From CAVDHB01 sp963608705 (GTDB lineage Bacteria > Bacteroidota > Bacteroidia > Bacteroidales > Bacteroidaceae): DNA of 64,000 nt. Location: positions 1 to 64,000 of the forward strand of contig CAVDHB010000048.1 of the NCBI GenBank assembly GCA_963608705.1, written 5' to 3'. The translations under genes and the position numbers were made by a program. Below the pieces are notes generated by a model. It searched no databases and had not been told where the DNA came from. It saw nothing but the letters and a program-made list of their open reading frames with translations. This document shows positions 16,322-24,222 of the stretch, in pieces. Numbering within the stretch: position 1 is the stretch's first letter; each line of letters begins with the position of its first letter.

Positions 16322-16546
16322 ATGGCAACTCAAGTGTTACGATTCAATCTCACTCAGCAAGCCGTGCTCAATGTGGTAGCTTGCTTACAATCTGAGCAAG
16401 ATTTGGCAGATTTGAGACGGACTCTCGTTAAGTTCATGAACGAACGTATGCAGCGAGAAATGGACAAATTGTGGGAATCCGGCTCTTGGTCTGAGGAAAG
16501 ACTGGAATCCATGCGCTCTGAGCACCTACGAACCCTTTACAAATAA
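16322..16546 (+). CDS. Probable antitoxin of a PIN toxin pair
   Basis: This 74-aa protein starts at the ATG at 16322. It is small and largely helical (MATQVLRFNLTQQAVLNVVACLQSEQDLADLRRTLVKFMNERMQREMDKLWESG) and lies seven bases before a PIN-domain gene, the usual antitoxin-toxin order. The N-terminal strand followed by two helices could be a DNA-binding dimer domain, and a palindrome overlaps its promoter. No exact family is recognised; the antitoxin role rests on size and position. Confidence 0.6.
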   Translation: MATQVLRFNLTQQAVLNVVACLQSEQDLADLRRTLVKFMNERMQREMDKLWESGSWSEERLESMRSEHLRTLYK

Positions 16547-16553
16547 TTTACGT

Positions 16554-16967
16554 ATGAAAAGGCGTATTGTCTTGGATACAAATTGTTTGTTGCAGATAAT
16601 TTCTCGCAAAAGCAAGAACTATTTCCTGTGGAATGGATTCTTGAATGGTGACTATTGGCTTTGTTATACGACAGAAGGAGTACGAAGAATTATAGGAACG
16701 AAAGCCAATCCAGTCATTGCTTCAATGGTGTTGAACATTATATGCGAAGCACCTAACACGTTAAGGGTTGACGCCCGTTATCATTGGAATCTGATTACGG
16801 AGGATTCGAATGACAATAAGTTTGTTGACTGTGCCATATTCTGTAATGCGGATTATATTGTTTCTGAAGATAAACATTTTAAGGTCTTGAAAAAAGTTAA
16901 ATTTCTAAAAGTTTTCGTCATTCGATTAGAAGAATTTGCAAGACTGTTTAGAACACAAGAACAATGA
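16554..16967 (+). CDS. PIN-domain toxin
   Basis: This 137-aa protein is a PIN-domain nuclease of the kind found as VapC-like or COG1569-like toxins, which cut RNA. RIVLDTNCLLQII at the N terminus carries the first acidic residue, and ITEDSNDNKFVDCAIFCNADYIVSEDKHFKVL provides the later conserved acidic cluster. It follows the putative antitoxin by seven bases. The frame is intact. Together with a second PIN pair at 38.1-38.8 kb it frames the polysaccharide locus. Confidence 0.8.
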   Translation: MKRRIVLDTNCLLQIISRKSKNYFLWNGFLNGDYWLCYTTEGVRRIIGTKANPVIASMVLNIICEAPNTLRVDARYHWNLITEDSNDNKFVDCAIFCNADYIVSEDKHFKVLKKVKFLKVFVIRLEEFARLFRTQEQ

Positions 16968-17128
16968 GGTTCTTTAAGCCATAGTTTAAAGGCAAAATCT
17001 GTACTGAACATATTATGTACGTTCGGGCTTTTGGCAAGTTGTAAATGTAAAGTAGTTGAAACAAATGCTCCGTCATGATTATAAGAAATGTACAGGCGAA
17101 GAACCCAAGTTCGTAAATGTATGGTAAT

Positions 17129-17348
17129 ATGAAAGAGCTATCAAGCGTTGAGAAATCGCTTATTCAAATCATGGTTCGCATACGCTAATGAAAAAGACCA
17201 ATACATGATAATGATGGCCAACGTGCGTGATTTGGAAGAAATGGACATTTATGCTGCTATGATTCTGAGAAAAGACAACCCGCATTTTGTCGATTATATA
17301 TCTGAATTCAGCAAGAATGTCAATATGTTTATGATAAAGTCAGAGTAA
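17129..17348 (+). pseudogene. Frameshifted small ORF
   Basis: An ATG at 17129 opens MKELSSVEKSLIQIMVRIR and then stops. In another frame the sequence continues as ANEKDQYMIMMANVRDLEEMDIYAAMILRKDNPHFVDYISEFSKN to a stop at 17348. The join of two protein-like segments suggests a short gene of about 70 residues broken by one frameshift. The family is not recognised. Confidence 0.4.
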
Positions 17349-17401
17349 GAATCATATAAAACGAAGGCAACCCGATAGACTGTAATATTGTAGAGTACGC
17401 T

Positions 17402-17617
17402 GTCCAGCTATTGACTACACTGCGCAATTCCATGCTCCACTTTGTCAGCGACGAAAGAGCGAAGATGGCTGCCACTTACCACAACATTATCAGTACGGTG
17501 AAGCTGCAAGGAAGGTCGGCATGGGATTATCTTGTAAAGTTTTTCGTTAATGTCTTTAACGGTTGCAGGGATTTTATCAGCCTACGGACAGACAATATCG
17601 GATTGGCAGTATGCTAA
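17402..17617 (+). pseudogene. Remnant resembling the end of an IS66-type transposase
   Basis: The segment reads RNSMLHFVSDERAKMAATYHNIISTVKLQGRSAWDYLVKFFVNVFNGCRDFISL, which resembles the C-terminal part of IS66-family transposases from Bacteroides (the YH-x-IISTVKLQG stretch). No N-terminal part, partner genes or complete ends are present, so this is a decayed fragment. The identification rests on remembered motif similarity. Confidence 0.45.
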
Positions 17618-17906
17618 TAGTTAATAAACACATTGAATTTTAACCACTCAATATATAGGCACCTATACAAGGGGTATGCCCTAATTTGAGTGCTTACTTT
17701 ATGGGCGAGGAGGTGGATATCTCATTCTTGCCATGTGACTATGTTCGCCATTTTGAAGACGGCAAGGATGCAGAGGTCACTAAGCCATCCCAAGCTGTCG
17801 CTTGATTGTTAAATAATAAAAATCGAAACTTTATTCAAAAATACTGGTATAACTAACCCACTGATAAATAGTGTGAACGCTGTATTGGTGGCTTACATTT
17901 TAAAAT
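17618..17906 (+). other. Decayed intergenic tract
   Basis: It contains a 34-codon fragment at 17701-17805 (MGEEVDISFLPCDYVRHFEDGKD) that is protein-like in composition and open upstream to 17660. It is too short to identify and has no convincing ribosome-binding site. The rest is AT-rich with no gene seen. Confidence 0.4.
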
Positions 17907-18263
17907 ATGAAAATCATCTTAAATACAGAAAATACATTCCAAGCTGTAAAGTTGAGGGAACTGGTAATTAAAGGTATCAAGGGGGAAATAGAAAATATAA
18001 ATATCAATACTTGGAGTTATACTAAGTCTGTTGAAAAATATGATATTGTTTTCCATAACCCAGAGCAATACTTAAACGATCCAGAAAAAAATGTACTTTT
18101 CAAATTAGATGTAGATGGTTCTTTTATCGTACTATCAATTGTATGGTGGAAGAAGAATCCTGAACCTTCTGATGAAATGAAATGCTACCATGTAGGTAAG
18201 TTGGTAGAAATGCTGTTATGCCATTTTCGAAACAACTATATAAAACTTAGTATTGTTGACTAA
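17907..18263 (+). CDS. Hypothetical protein, partner of the HEPN-motif gene
   Basis: This 118-aa soluble protein has no signal peptide or membrane segment and no family I recognise. It contains MKIILNTENTFQAVKLRELVIKGIKGEIENININTWSY and a tryptophan-rich strand FIVLSIVWWKKNPEP. The next gene starts 12 bases downstream on the same strand, so the two are very likely co-translated. It is AT-rich, like its partner and unlike the more GC-balanced flippase gene beyond, which supports acquisition as a pair. It might be an antitoxin or immunity partner, but that is inference from position. Confidence 0.55.
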   Translation: MKIILNTENTFQAVKLRELVIKGIKGEIENININTWSYTKSVEKYDIVFHNPEQYLNDPEKNVLFKLDVDGSFIVLSIVWWKKNPEPSDEMKCYHVGKLVEMLLCHFRNNYIKLSIVD

Positions 18264-18274
18264 ATATAACGATT

Positions 18275-19585
18275 ATGGGTGCAAATATAGGAAACGAAGA
18301 TATGAATCCCATCTTAGAAGAGGTTGTAAGTAATTTGAATAACTTTATAGAAAATATTAATTGCTTACGTGAAACATACGATTTCAGCAAAGGTATGCTT
18401 AATCAGCAATTACAATCTGCTACCAAAAGCTATGAGATTTTTATTGCTCCATTTCGTTCATTTGATGAAAAGGGTAATTTTCAGTTGGATGTTCCTATAG
18501 AAAAAATAAAAGAGTACAAGAAGTTATGCAAGAGAAAATGCCGTGCAGAAAAGGCTTTCCAACTGATACCGCCTTCATATATTGTAACTTTGGTATCTTT
18601 ATATGATACTTTTTTGGCTGGTTTTGTTAGGTGTATATATAGCTTGAAGGAAAGTTTGATTCTTGAAAGTAATATAAGCTTTAGTTTTCGGGATATAGCT
18701 GAATATGGCTCTATAAAAGAAGTAAAGAAGAACGTAATAGATAATACCATTGACAGACTATTTCGCGACTCGCATACGGAACAAATCGACTGGATAGAAA
18801 AAGCTATAGATGTTAAGACGTTGAAGCAATTTTCTGGATGGGCTTCTTTTGTTGAATTGACTGAGAGACGTAATCTTTTTGTTCATTCCGATGGAATGGT
18901 ATCGTCTCAATATTTGAAAGAATGCAAAAAGTGCAATTATGACACTGATGGTATTGAGGTTGGAAGTAAACTCTTTGCTGATGATAGTTACTTCGAAAAC
19001 TCATACAAATTACTTTATGAAATGTCTGTAATGATGACACAGATATTACTTAACAAGCTTTATATTGGTGTCTATACAAACGATACTGGGGTGCGAGATA
19101 AAATATTGATAGGTAATATCTATGAATTAATTAGCGAAAAACTTTACGATGTAGCTATTAATGTTTCGATGTTTGCTCGTGATGGAAAAAGTTTTAAGCG
19201 TAATAATAAAGATAGAACTTATATTGAGTTAAATTTGGCTCAAGCTTATAAATGGTCAGGGCATAATGACAAATGCCTTGCAGTATTGAGGGATTTGGAT
19301 ACTAGCGCAATGAATCTTGACTTACAGATACCTAAGAAAGTGTTAGAAGAAAAATATGATGAGGTATATACTATGATGAAATCTTTAGGTTCAGGCAGTG
19401 ATATACTTACCAAAGAGGCTTATCGTGAATGGCCAATATTCAAAGAAATAAGAAAGCAAGAGAAGTTCAAGAATGTATTTGAAATGATATTTGCAGAAAA
19501 ATTATTATTACAGAATGTTCCAACCTCAGTGGAATCTTCTATAAAATGCAAGGATGAAATATCCTCAAGAGAAGTCGAATTATAA
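18275..19585 (+). CDS. HEPN-motif protein, possible RNase-type defence effector
   Basis: This 436-aa soluble, mostly helical protein contains ELTERRNLFVHSDG, where R199 and H204 give the R-x4-H signature of HEPN domains preceded by a polar residue. HEPN proteins are often RNases in abortive-infection, toxin-antitoxin and CRISPR-linked systems. Residues about 100-280 carry the helical bundle. The C-terminal part (DRTYIELNLAQAYKWSGHNDKCLAVLRDL) looks like a TPR-type helical repeat. It is placed between the small partner gene and the flippase gene, with 12-base gaps on each side. The HEPN assignment is by motif only. Confidence 0.55.
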   Translation: MGANIGNEDMNPILEEVVSNLNNFIENINCLRETYDFSKGMLNQQLQSATKSYEIFIAPFRSFDEKGNFQLDVPIEKIKEYKKLCKRKCRAEKAFQLIPPSYIVTLVSLYDTFLAGFVRCIYSLKESLILESNISFSFRDIAEYGSIKEVKKNVIDNTIDRLFRDSHTEQIDWIEKAIDVKTLKQFSGWASFVELTERRNLFVHSDGMVSSQYLKECKKCNYDTDGIEVGSKLFADDSYFENSYKLLYEMSVMMTQILLNKLYIGVYTNDTGVRDKILIGNIYELISEKLYDVAINVSMFARDGKSFKRNNKDRTYIELNLAQAYKWSGHNDKCLAVLRDLDTSAMNLDLQIPKKVLEEKYDEVYTMMKSLGSGSDILTKEAYREWPIFKEIRKQEKFKNVFEMIFAEKLLLQNVPTSVESSIKCKDEISSREVEL

Positions 19586-19597
19586 TTCCTAGAAAAA

Positions 19598-21136
19598 GTG
19601 TCAACTCAAACATCAGATAACAACAAACGAATAGCAAAGAACACGCTGCTGCTGTATGTGCGGATGCTGTTCATGATGGCAGTGTTGCTGTACACAAGCC
19701 GTGTCATATTGAATACGCTGGGTGTGCAGGACTTCGGACTGTACAATGTCGTTGCCGGGTTCGTGACCATGTTCACGTTCATCAATACCGCCATGGCATC
19801 CGCCACACAACGGTATCTGAACTTTGAGCTTGGAAAGAATAATGATGAACGGCTGAGAAAAGTGTTCTCAACGAGCGTGAATATCCATGCGGTGATATCT
19901 TTGGTCATATTGCTACTTGCGGAAACCGTCGGGCTGTGGTTCGTATACACTCAACTGACAATTCCGAACGGGCGTATGGATGCCGTGCTTTGGGTCTATC
20001 AGTGTGCCATACTTTCCACTATCGTGTTGGTGATGAGCGTTCCGTACAATGCCGCAATCATCGCCCATGAAAAGATGGGGGCATTCGCCTACATATCCGT
20101 TGCGGAGGTTACTCTGAAACTGCTCATTGTCTACATGCTGACGATAGGCGATTTTGACAAACTGAAACTGTATGCCATACTGATGCTGGCTGTGCAGGTG
20201 TTTGTAAGAATCATATATGGCTGGTACAGCGGAAAGCATTTCAAGGAGACTAAGTATCATTGGATATGGGACAAGGCGTTGTTCAAGGAAATGACAGGTT
20301 TTGCAGGGTGGAGCTTGTTCGGCAATCTTGCGGCTGTCGCTTTTACTCAAGGCGTGAACGTCCTGTTGAACATATTTTTTGGTCCAGTTGTCAATGCAGC
20401 CCGTGGTGTTACTGTGCAGGTACAGAATGCGATAATGAACTTCTGCCGCAATTTCCAGATGGCATTGAACCCTCAAATTGTAAAACTCTATGCTTCTGAT
20501 GAATTGGGAAGTATGCACAGACTGATATACCGCAGCACAAAGTTCTCGTTTTTCCTGTTGCTGTTACTCTCCCTTCCTGTCATGATAGAAGCGGACTATA
20601 TATTAAAATTGTGGCTGAAAATTGTTCCCGAGCATACAGTCTCATTTGTCAGGATAATCCTTTGCATATCACTTGTTGATGCGATAGGCAATCCGCTGAT
20701 AACAGCGGCACAGGCAAATGGCCATATCCGTAAATACCAGGCTGTGGTGGGCGGAATTCTTTTGGGCATAGTTCCAGTATCATACATCGTGTTGAAACTT
20801 GGCGCACCGCCAGTAGGCGTATTCATTGTACACTTCACAATGATCGTGTTGGCTCATGTCTCACGTGTTTGGATGATACGCCCGATGATTTCGATGCGCA
20901 TAAGGGAATATATCGTGAAAGCCATTCTTCCTTTGCTCTATGTGAGCGTTCCGTCAGTGCTTGTGTCAGTCATGGCGTTCATGCTGATGCCTGAAGGCTT
21001 CCTTGGCTTCATTGCCGTATGCCTCGTGTGCGCCTTGTCAGTATCTATGTTGACATACGTTCTTGGTTTTGACGCACATGAGCGTGAGTTCGTGAAAAGT
21101 AAAGTTGTCGGAATGCTTCAAAAGATACGCAAATGA
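19598..21136 (+). CDS. Wzx-type polysaccharide flippase
   Basis: This 512-aa inner-membrane protein of the MATE/MVF-type polysaccharide transporter group has roughly 12-14 hydrophobic helices. It should flip lipid-linked repeat units to the periplasm for polymerisation. The N terminus (NTLLLYVRMLFMMAVLLYTSRVILNTLGVQDFGLYNVVAGFV) is typical of Bacteroidetes capsule flippases. The start is a GTG at 19598. The stop overlaps the next gene's ATG by four bases, showing translational coupling. Its base composition is clearly less AT-rich than the two genes before it. Confidence 0.85.
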   Translation: MSTQTSDNNKRIAKNTLLLYVRMLFMMAVLLYTSRVILNTLGVQDFGLYNVVAGFVTMFTFINTAMASATQRYLNFELGKNNDERLRKVFSTSVNIHAVISLVILLLAETVGLWFVYTQLTIPNGRMDAVLWVYQCAILSTIVLVMSVPYNAAIIAHEKMGAFAYISVAEVTLKLLIVYMLTIGDFDKLKLYAILMLAVQVFVRIIYGWYSGKHFKETKYHWIWDKALFKEMTGFAGWSLFGNLAAVAFTQGVNVLLNIFFGPVVNAARGVTVQVQNAIMNFCRNFQMALNPQIVKLYASDELGSMHRLIYRSTKFSFFLLLLLSLPVMIEADYILKLWLKIVPEHTVSFVRIILCISLVDAIGNPLITAAQANGHIRKYQAVVGGILLGIVPVSYIVLKLGAPPVGVFIVHFTMIVLAHVSRVWMIRPMISMRIREYIVKAILPLLYVSVPSVLVSVMAFMLMPEGFLGFIAVCLVCALSVSMLTYVLGFDAHEREFVKSKVVGMLQKIRK

Positions 21137-22380
21137 TTGACATAAAAGATAAGAAGGACTGCTGCGGCTGCTCTGCCTGTATGCAGCGTTGTCCTAAGCA
21201 TTGCATTTCAATGCAGGAAGATGATGAGGGCTTTCTTTACGCAAAGGCGGATGCCTCACTTTGTATCCAATGTGGTTTGTGCGAGAAAGTATGCCCGTTG
21301 CTGAACCCTAAGGATAAGATTAGTCCGAAAGAAGTGCTTGCCGTGAAGAGCCGCAATGAGGAAGAGCGGTTGAAAAGCTCCTCCGGCGGTGTGTTCATCG
21401 CCTTGGCACGTGAAGTTATCGGCAATGGCGGCGTGGTATTCGGGGCTGTCTTTGATGAGAGCTGGGAAGTCCATCATGTCTATGCCGAACGTATTGAGGA
21501 TGTCTATCCGATGATGGGCAGCAAGTATGTACAGAGCCGGATAGAAAACACGTTCAAGGAAGCTGAAGGATTCTTGAAGAAAGGACGCTTGGTTCTGTTC
21601 ACTGGCAGTCCTTGTCAGATAGCCGGGCTTCGCTCATTCCTCCGCATCAAAGACTATCCCAACCTGCTTGCCATCGATTTCCTATGCCATGGTGTACCGA
21701 GTCCCGGTGTTTGGAGGCGGTATCTTGCCGAGACATACAGTAGTTGGAGACCAGACAAAGATAATAAAAGCCGCCTTCAGGCGGCCGCTGGAAAAAATAC
21801 CGTTTTACTTTCTCTAAACACGATGTCCCCGATAGGGGGCGTCTCGTTTAGAGACAAATCGACTGGCTGGAAAAAATACCGTTTTGTCGTCCGTGGAAAG
21901 TCCGCCTCCAAGGCGGACCAAAATTCCGTTTTGTCGTCCGATATACACTATGATAACGCTTATATGCGTGGATTCCTTAACGATGTCTACCTCCGTCCAT
22001 CATGTTACGAATGCCGTTGTAAGAACGGTGCGAACCACAGCGACCTGACCATAGCCGACTATTGGGGCGCACGAGTGACTGATCAGGACTTCGATGACGA
22101 CAAAGGATTGGGACTTGTGCTTGTCAACACTGACAAAGGTAAGGCTTATTTCGACTGCCTTGATATGGATTTCCGCAAGATAACCATGGAAAAGGCACAC
22201 CTCTGCAACGGTGGCTTCAACGAGCATACCAAACCGCATCCGAAGCGAGAGAAGTTCTTTGCAATGATTGAGGATGGGGAAACAATACACTCAGCCGTTG
22301 ATGGATGTCTGCATGTTAGTTTCAGTAAAATGTTGCTGGCTAAGGTGAAAGGTATAATGAAACGATTGAGAGGCATATAG
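21133..22380 (+). CDS. Fe-S reductase of the coenzyme F420 hydrogenase beta-subunit family
   Basis: This 415-aa protein has two N-terminal ferredoxin-type clusters (CCGCSACMQRCPKHC and CIQCGLCEKVCP) followed by the FrhB-type domain (LKSSSGGVFIALAREV, MGSKYVQSRI, LFTGSPCQIAGLRSFL, DFLCHGVPSPGVW). Members in capsule loci accompany pyruvyltransferase-like genes; the reaction is not established. Between about residues 213 and 270 the normal sequence (GVSFRDKSTGWKKYRFVV) is interrupted by extra residues encoded by hairpin-rich repeats (21766-21940), without loss of frame. Its expected partner lies at 24223, separated by an intervening DUF262 gene. Confidence 0.8.
   Translation: MIDIKDKKDCCGCSACMQRCPKHCISMQEDDEGFLYAKADASLCIQCGLCEKVCPLLNPKDKISPKEVLAVKSRNEEERLKSSSGGVFIALAREVIGNGGVVFGAVFDESWEVHHVYAERIEDVYPMMGSKYVQSRIENTFKEAEGFLKKGRLVLFTGSPCQIAGLRSFLRIKDYPNLLAIDFLCHGVPSPGVWRRYLAETYSSWRPDKDNKSRLQAAAGKNTVLLSLNTMSPIGGVSFRDKSTGWKKYRFVVRGKSASKADQNSVLSSDIHYDNAYMRGFLNDVYLRPSCYECRCKNGANHSDLTIADYWGARVTDQDFDDDKGLGLVLVNTDKGKAYFDCLDMDFRKITMEKAHLCNGGFNEHTKPHPKREKFFAMIEDGETIHSAVDGCLHVSFSKMLLAKVKGIMKRLRGI
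21766..21940. repeat. Palindromic repeats inserted in frame within a CDS
   Basis: Within the Fe-S protein gene lie hairpins GCCGCCT/AGGCGGC (21770-21785), TCTCTAAAC/GTTTAGAGA (21811-21819 with 21846-21854) enclosing CCCC/GGGG (21827-21838), and GTCCGCCT/AGGCGGAC (21900-21918). They are accompanied by a 20-bp direct repeat (21787-21806 and 21866-21885, core CTGGAAAAAATACCG) read in different frames, and a 15-bp direct repeat CCGTTTTGTCGTCCG (21879-21893 and 21926-21940). Confidence 0.75.
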
Positions 22381-22464
22381 AAATATATTTAGAATGCATC
22401 AATTTGGGTGCTTAATATTGGTATTGCCCTAAGTTTGTAATTTGTTTATTCAAATTATATTGTT

Positions 22465-24198
22465 ATGAATATCAAGCCTGCTGATAAAACAATAAAAGCT
22501 CTTCTAAAATCAGGCCGTAAATTTATGATACCACGATTTCAGAGAGATTACTCTTGGGAAAAGAAAAATTGTGAAGAGTTCCTTGAAGATATAATTAAGG
22601 GATTAATTTATAAAAACGGTAAGTTAGGAACTTCTTCATATTTTTTGGGAACAATGCTTTTCATTGGTAACTTTGATGAGAAAAGTGATAAAGAAATTCA
22701 AATTGTAGACGGACAACAACGCATTACAACAATAACAATATTGTTTTCGGTTATTTCCGATATTTTTAGAGAAAAGGGTGAAGAGAAATTAAGTGAATTG
22801 ATTTTCAGCTATATAATGACAAGTGATGATGATGGGAATTCTGTCAGAATTATAAAAAGTGAAAGTAGTTACCCATATTTTGCTTTTTATATCCAAGATA
22901 GAGAAAAAACGCAAATGCCTGAACCATCGTCTGAAGAAGAATTATGTATTCAAAGTACGTATAAGTTGTTTAAAAACCGTTTGGATGAGAAAAACCTAAA
23001 ATCCTTTTTGGAAAAGAACTGTGAGAACTTTGATGTTGGTGTTGGACTTATTGAAATACTAAAGGCTATAAGAGACCAAATTTTGAATTGTATATTTATT
23101 TCAATATCTACAGATGACAAATTACAGGCTTATAGAATTTTTGAGATTCTTAATGCAAAAGGTAAAAAACTCGCAGCAATAGATTTGATTAAAAATAGAT
23201 TGTTTGAGAAACTTCCCCAAACAGAACCTGCCGATTTTGCGAAATGCAAATGGGATGAACTAAAAAGAATAATAAACGAGTGTGATGTGGCTTCCGTTGG
23301 GATAGGGACTTTTTACCGACATTTTTGGAATTCTTGTTACAAACAAACTGGGACAAATCAATTGTATGACAAATTCTTGTCAATGATTAATAAAAGTGAT
23401 TATGAATCGTTCCTTAATTCTTTGGTTGTTAATGCAAAATATTATGTACAAATAATAAAGCCTTTAAGAGAAAATTACGAAAATAGGAAAGAGTATTTTT
23501 GGCTAGTACAAAGTTTTAAAGTCCTTTCTGATTACTTCGGAATTGCACAAGTTCGTGTCGTATTGATGGCATTGTTATGGGCGAAAGACAACAACCGCAT
23601 ATTCACTGCAGATTTTAAGCAATCAATCTTGTTTTTAGAACATTTCCATTTCGCTTATACTGCTTTATTATCTGGCAAGGCAAATAAACTTGATGGTATT
23701 TATTCAAAATTCGCAATAGCTTTAAGGAAAAGTAACAGTAAAAATCAAAGTAAGCAGATAATAAAGACGAATCTTTATGACTGCTTGAAAGTATTGCTTC
23801 CAACTGAAGAACAGTTTACAGAAAAATTTTTATCTCTTAGTTATAGTAAAAAGTCTGCGCCATCTAATATGAAGTGCAAATATGCACTTCTTAAATTGAA
23901 CTGCTATTATCAAGGAAAGGAAATTTTTGAAGATGACTCTTCAATAGAGCACATCATCCCTGAGTGTGAAGAAAGTGATGCCAATAACATTGGCAATTTA
24001 ATTATATTAGAACAAAAATTGAATACAGAAGCCGATAAAAAGGATTATTCTGAAAAACAGCTGATATATAAAAAATCTAATTACAAATGGATTAGAAAAT
24101 TTTCAGAAACGCATCCATCATGGATACAAGATATGATAAATGATAGGGCTAAAGAAATGGCGACTTTATTTTACAATAAGATTATCGTCTTCAATTAA
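22465..24198 (+). CDS. DUF262/HNH protein, GmrSD-like restriction family
   Basis: This 577-aa protein has an N-terminal DUF262 (ParB-like nuclease/NTPase) domain with IPRFQRDYSWEKKNCEEFLEDI and the signature QIVDGQQRITTITIL near residues 78-92. Its C-terminal DUF1524 domain carries the HNH-type motif SIEHIIPE at about 492 followed by NNIGNLIILEQKLN. GmrSD-type enzymes are modification-dependent (type IV) restriction systems against phages with modified DNA. Both halves are fused here. The gene is AT-rich, sits between an Fe-S reductase and its usual pyruvyltransferase partner, and is followed by an imperfect direct repeat, indicating insertion into the polysaccharide operon. Confidence 0.8.
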   Translation: MNIKPADKTIKALLKSGRKFMIPRFQRDYSWEKKNCEEFLEDIIKGLIYKNGKLGTSSYFLGTMLFIGNFDEKSDKEIQIVDGQQRITTITILFSVISDIFREKGEEKLSELIFSYIMTSDDDGNSVRIIKSESSYPYFAFYIQDREKTQMPEPSSEEELCIQSTYKLFKNRLDEKNLKSFLEKNCENFDVGVGLIEILKAIRDQILNCIFISISTDDKLQAYRIFEILNAKGKKLAAIDLIKNRLFEKLPQTEPADFAKCKWDELKRIINECDVASVGIGTFYRHFWNSCYKQTGTNQLYDKFLSMINKSDYESFLNSLVVNAKYYVQIIKPLRENYENRKEYFWLVQSFKVLSDYFGIAQVRVVLMALLWAKDNNRIFTADFKQSILFLEHFHFAYTALLSGKANKLDGIYSKFAIALRKSNSKNQSKQIIKTNLYDCLKVLLPTEEQFTEKFLSLSYSKKSAPSNMKCKYALLKLNCYYQGKEIFEDDSSIEHIIPECEESDANNIGNLIILEQKLNTEADKKDYSEKQLIYKKSNYKWIRKFSETHPSWIQDMINDRAKEMATLFYNKIIVFN

Positions 24199-24222
24199 TA
24201 AACAAATGAGTTCAATAAACAA

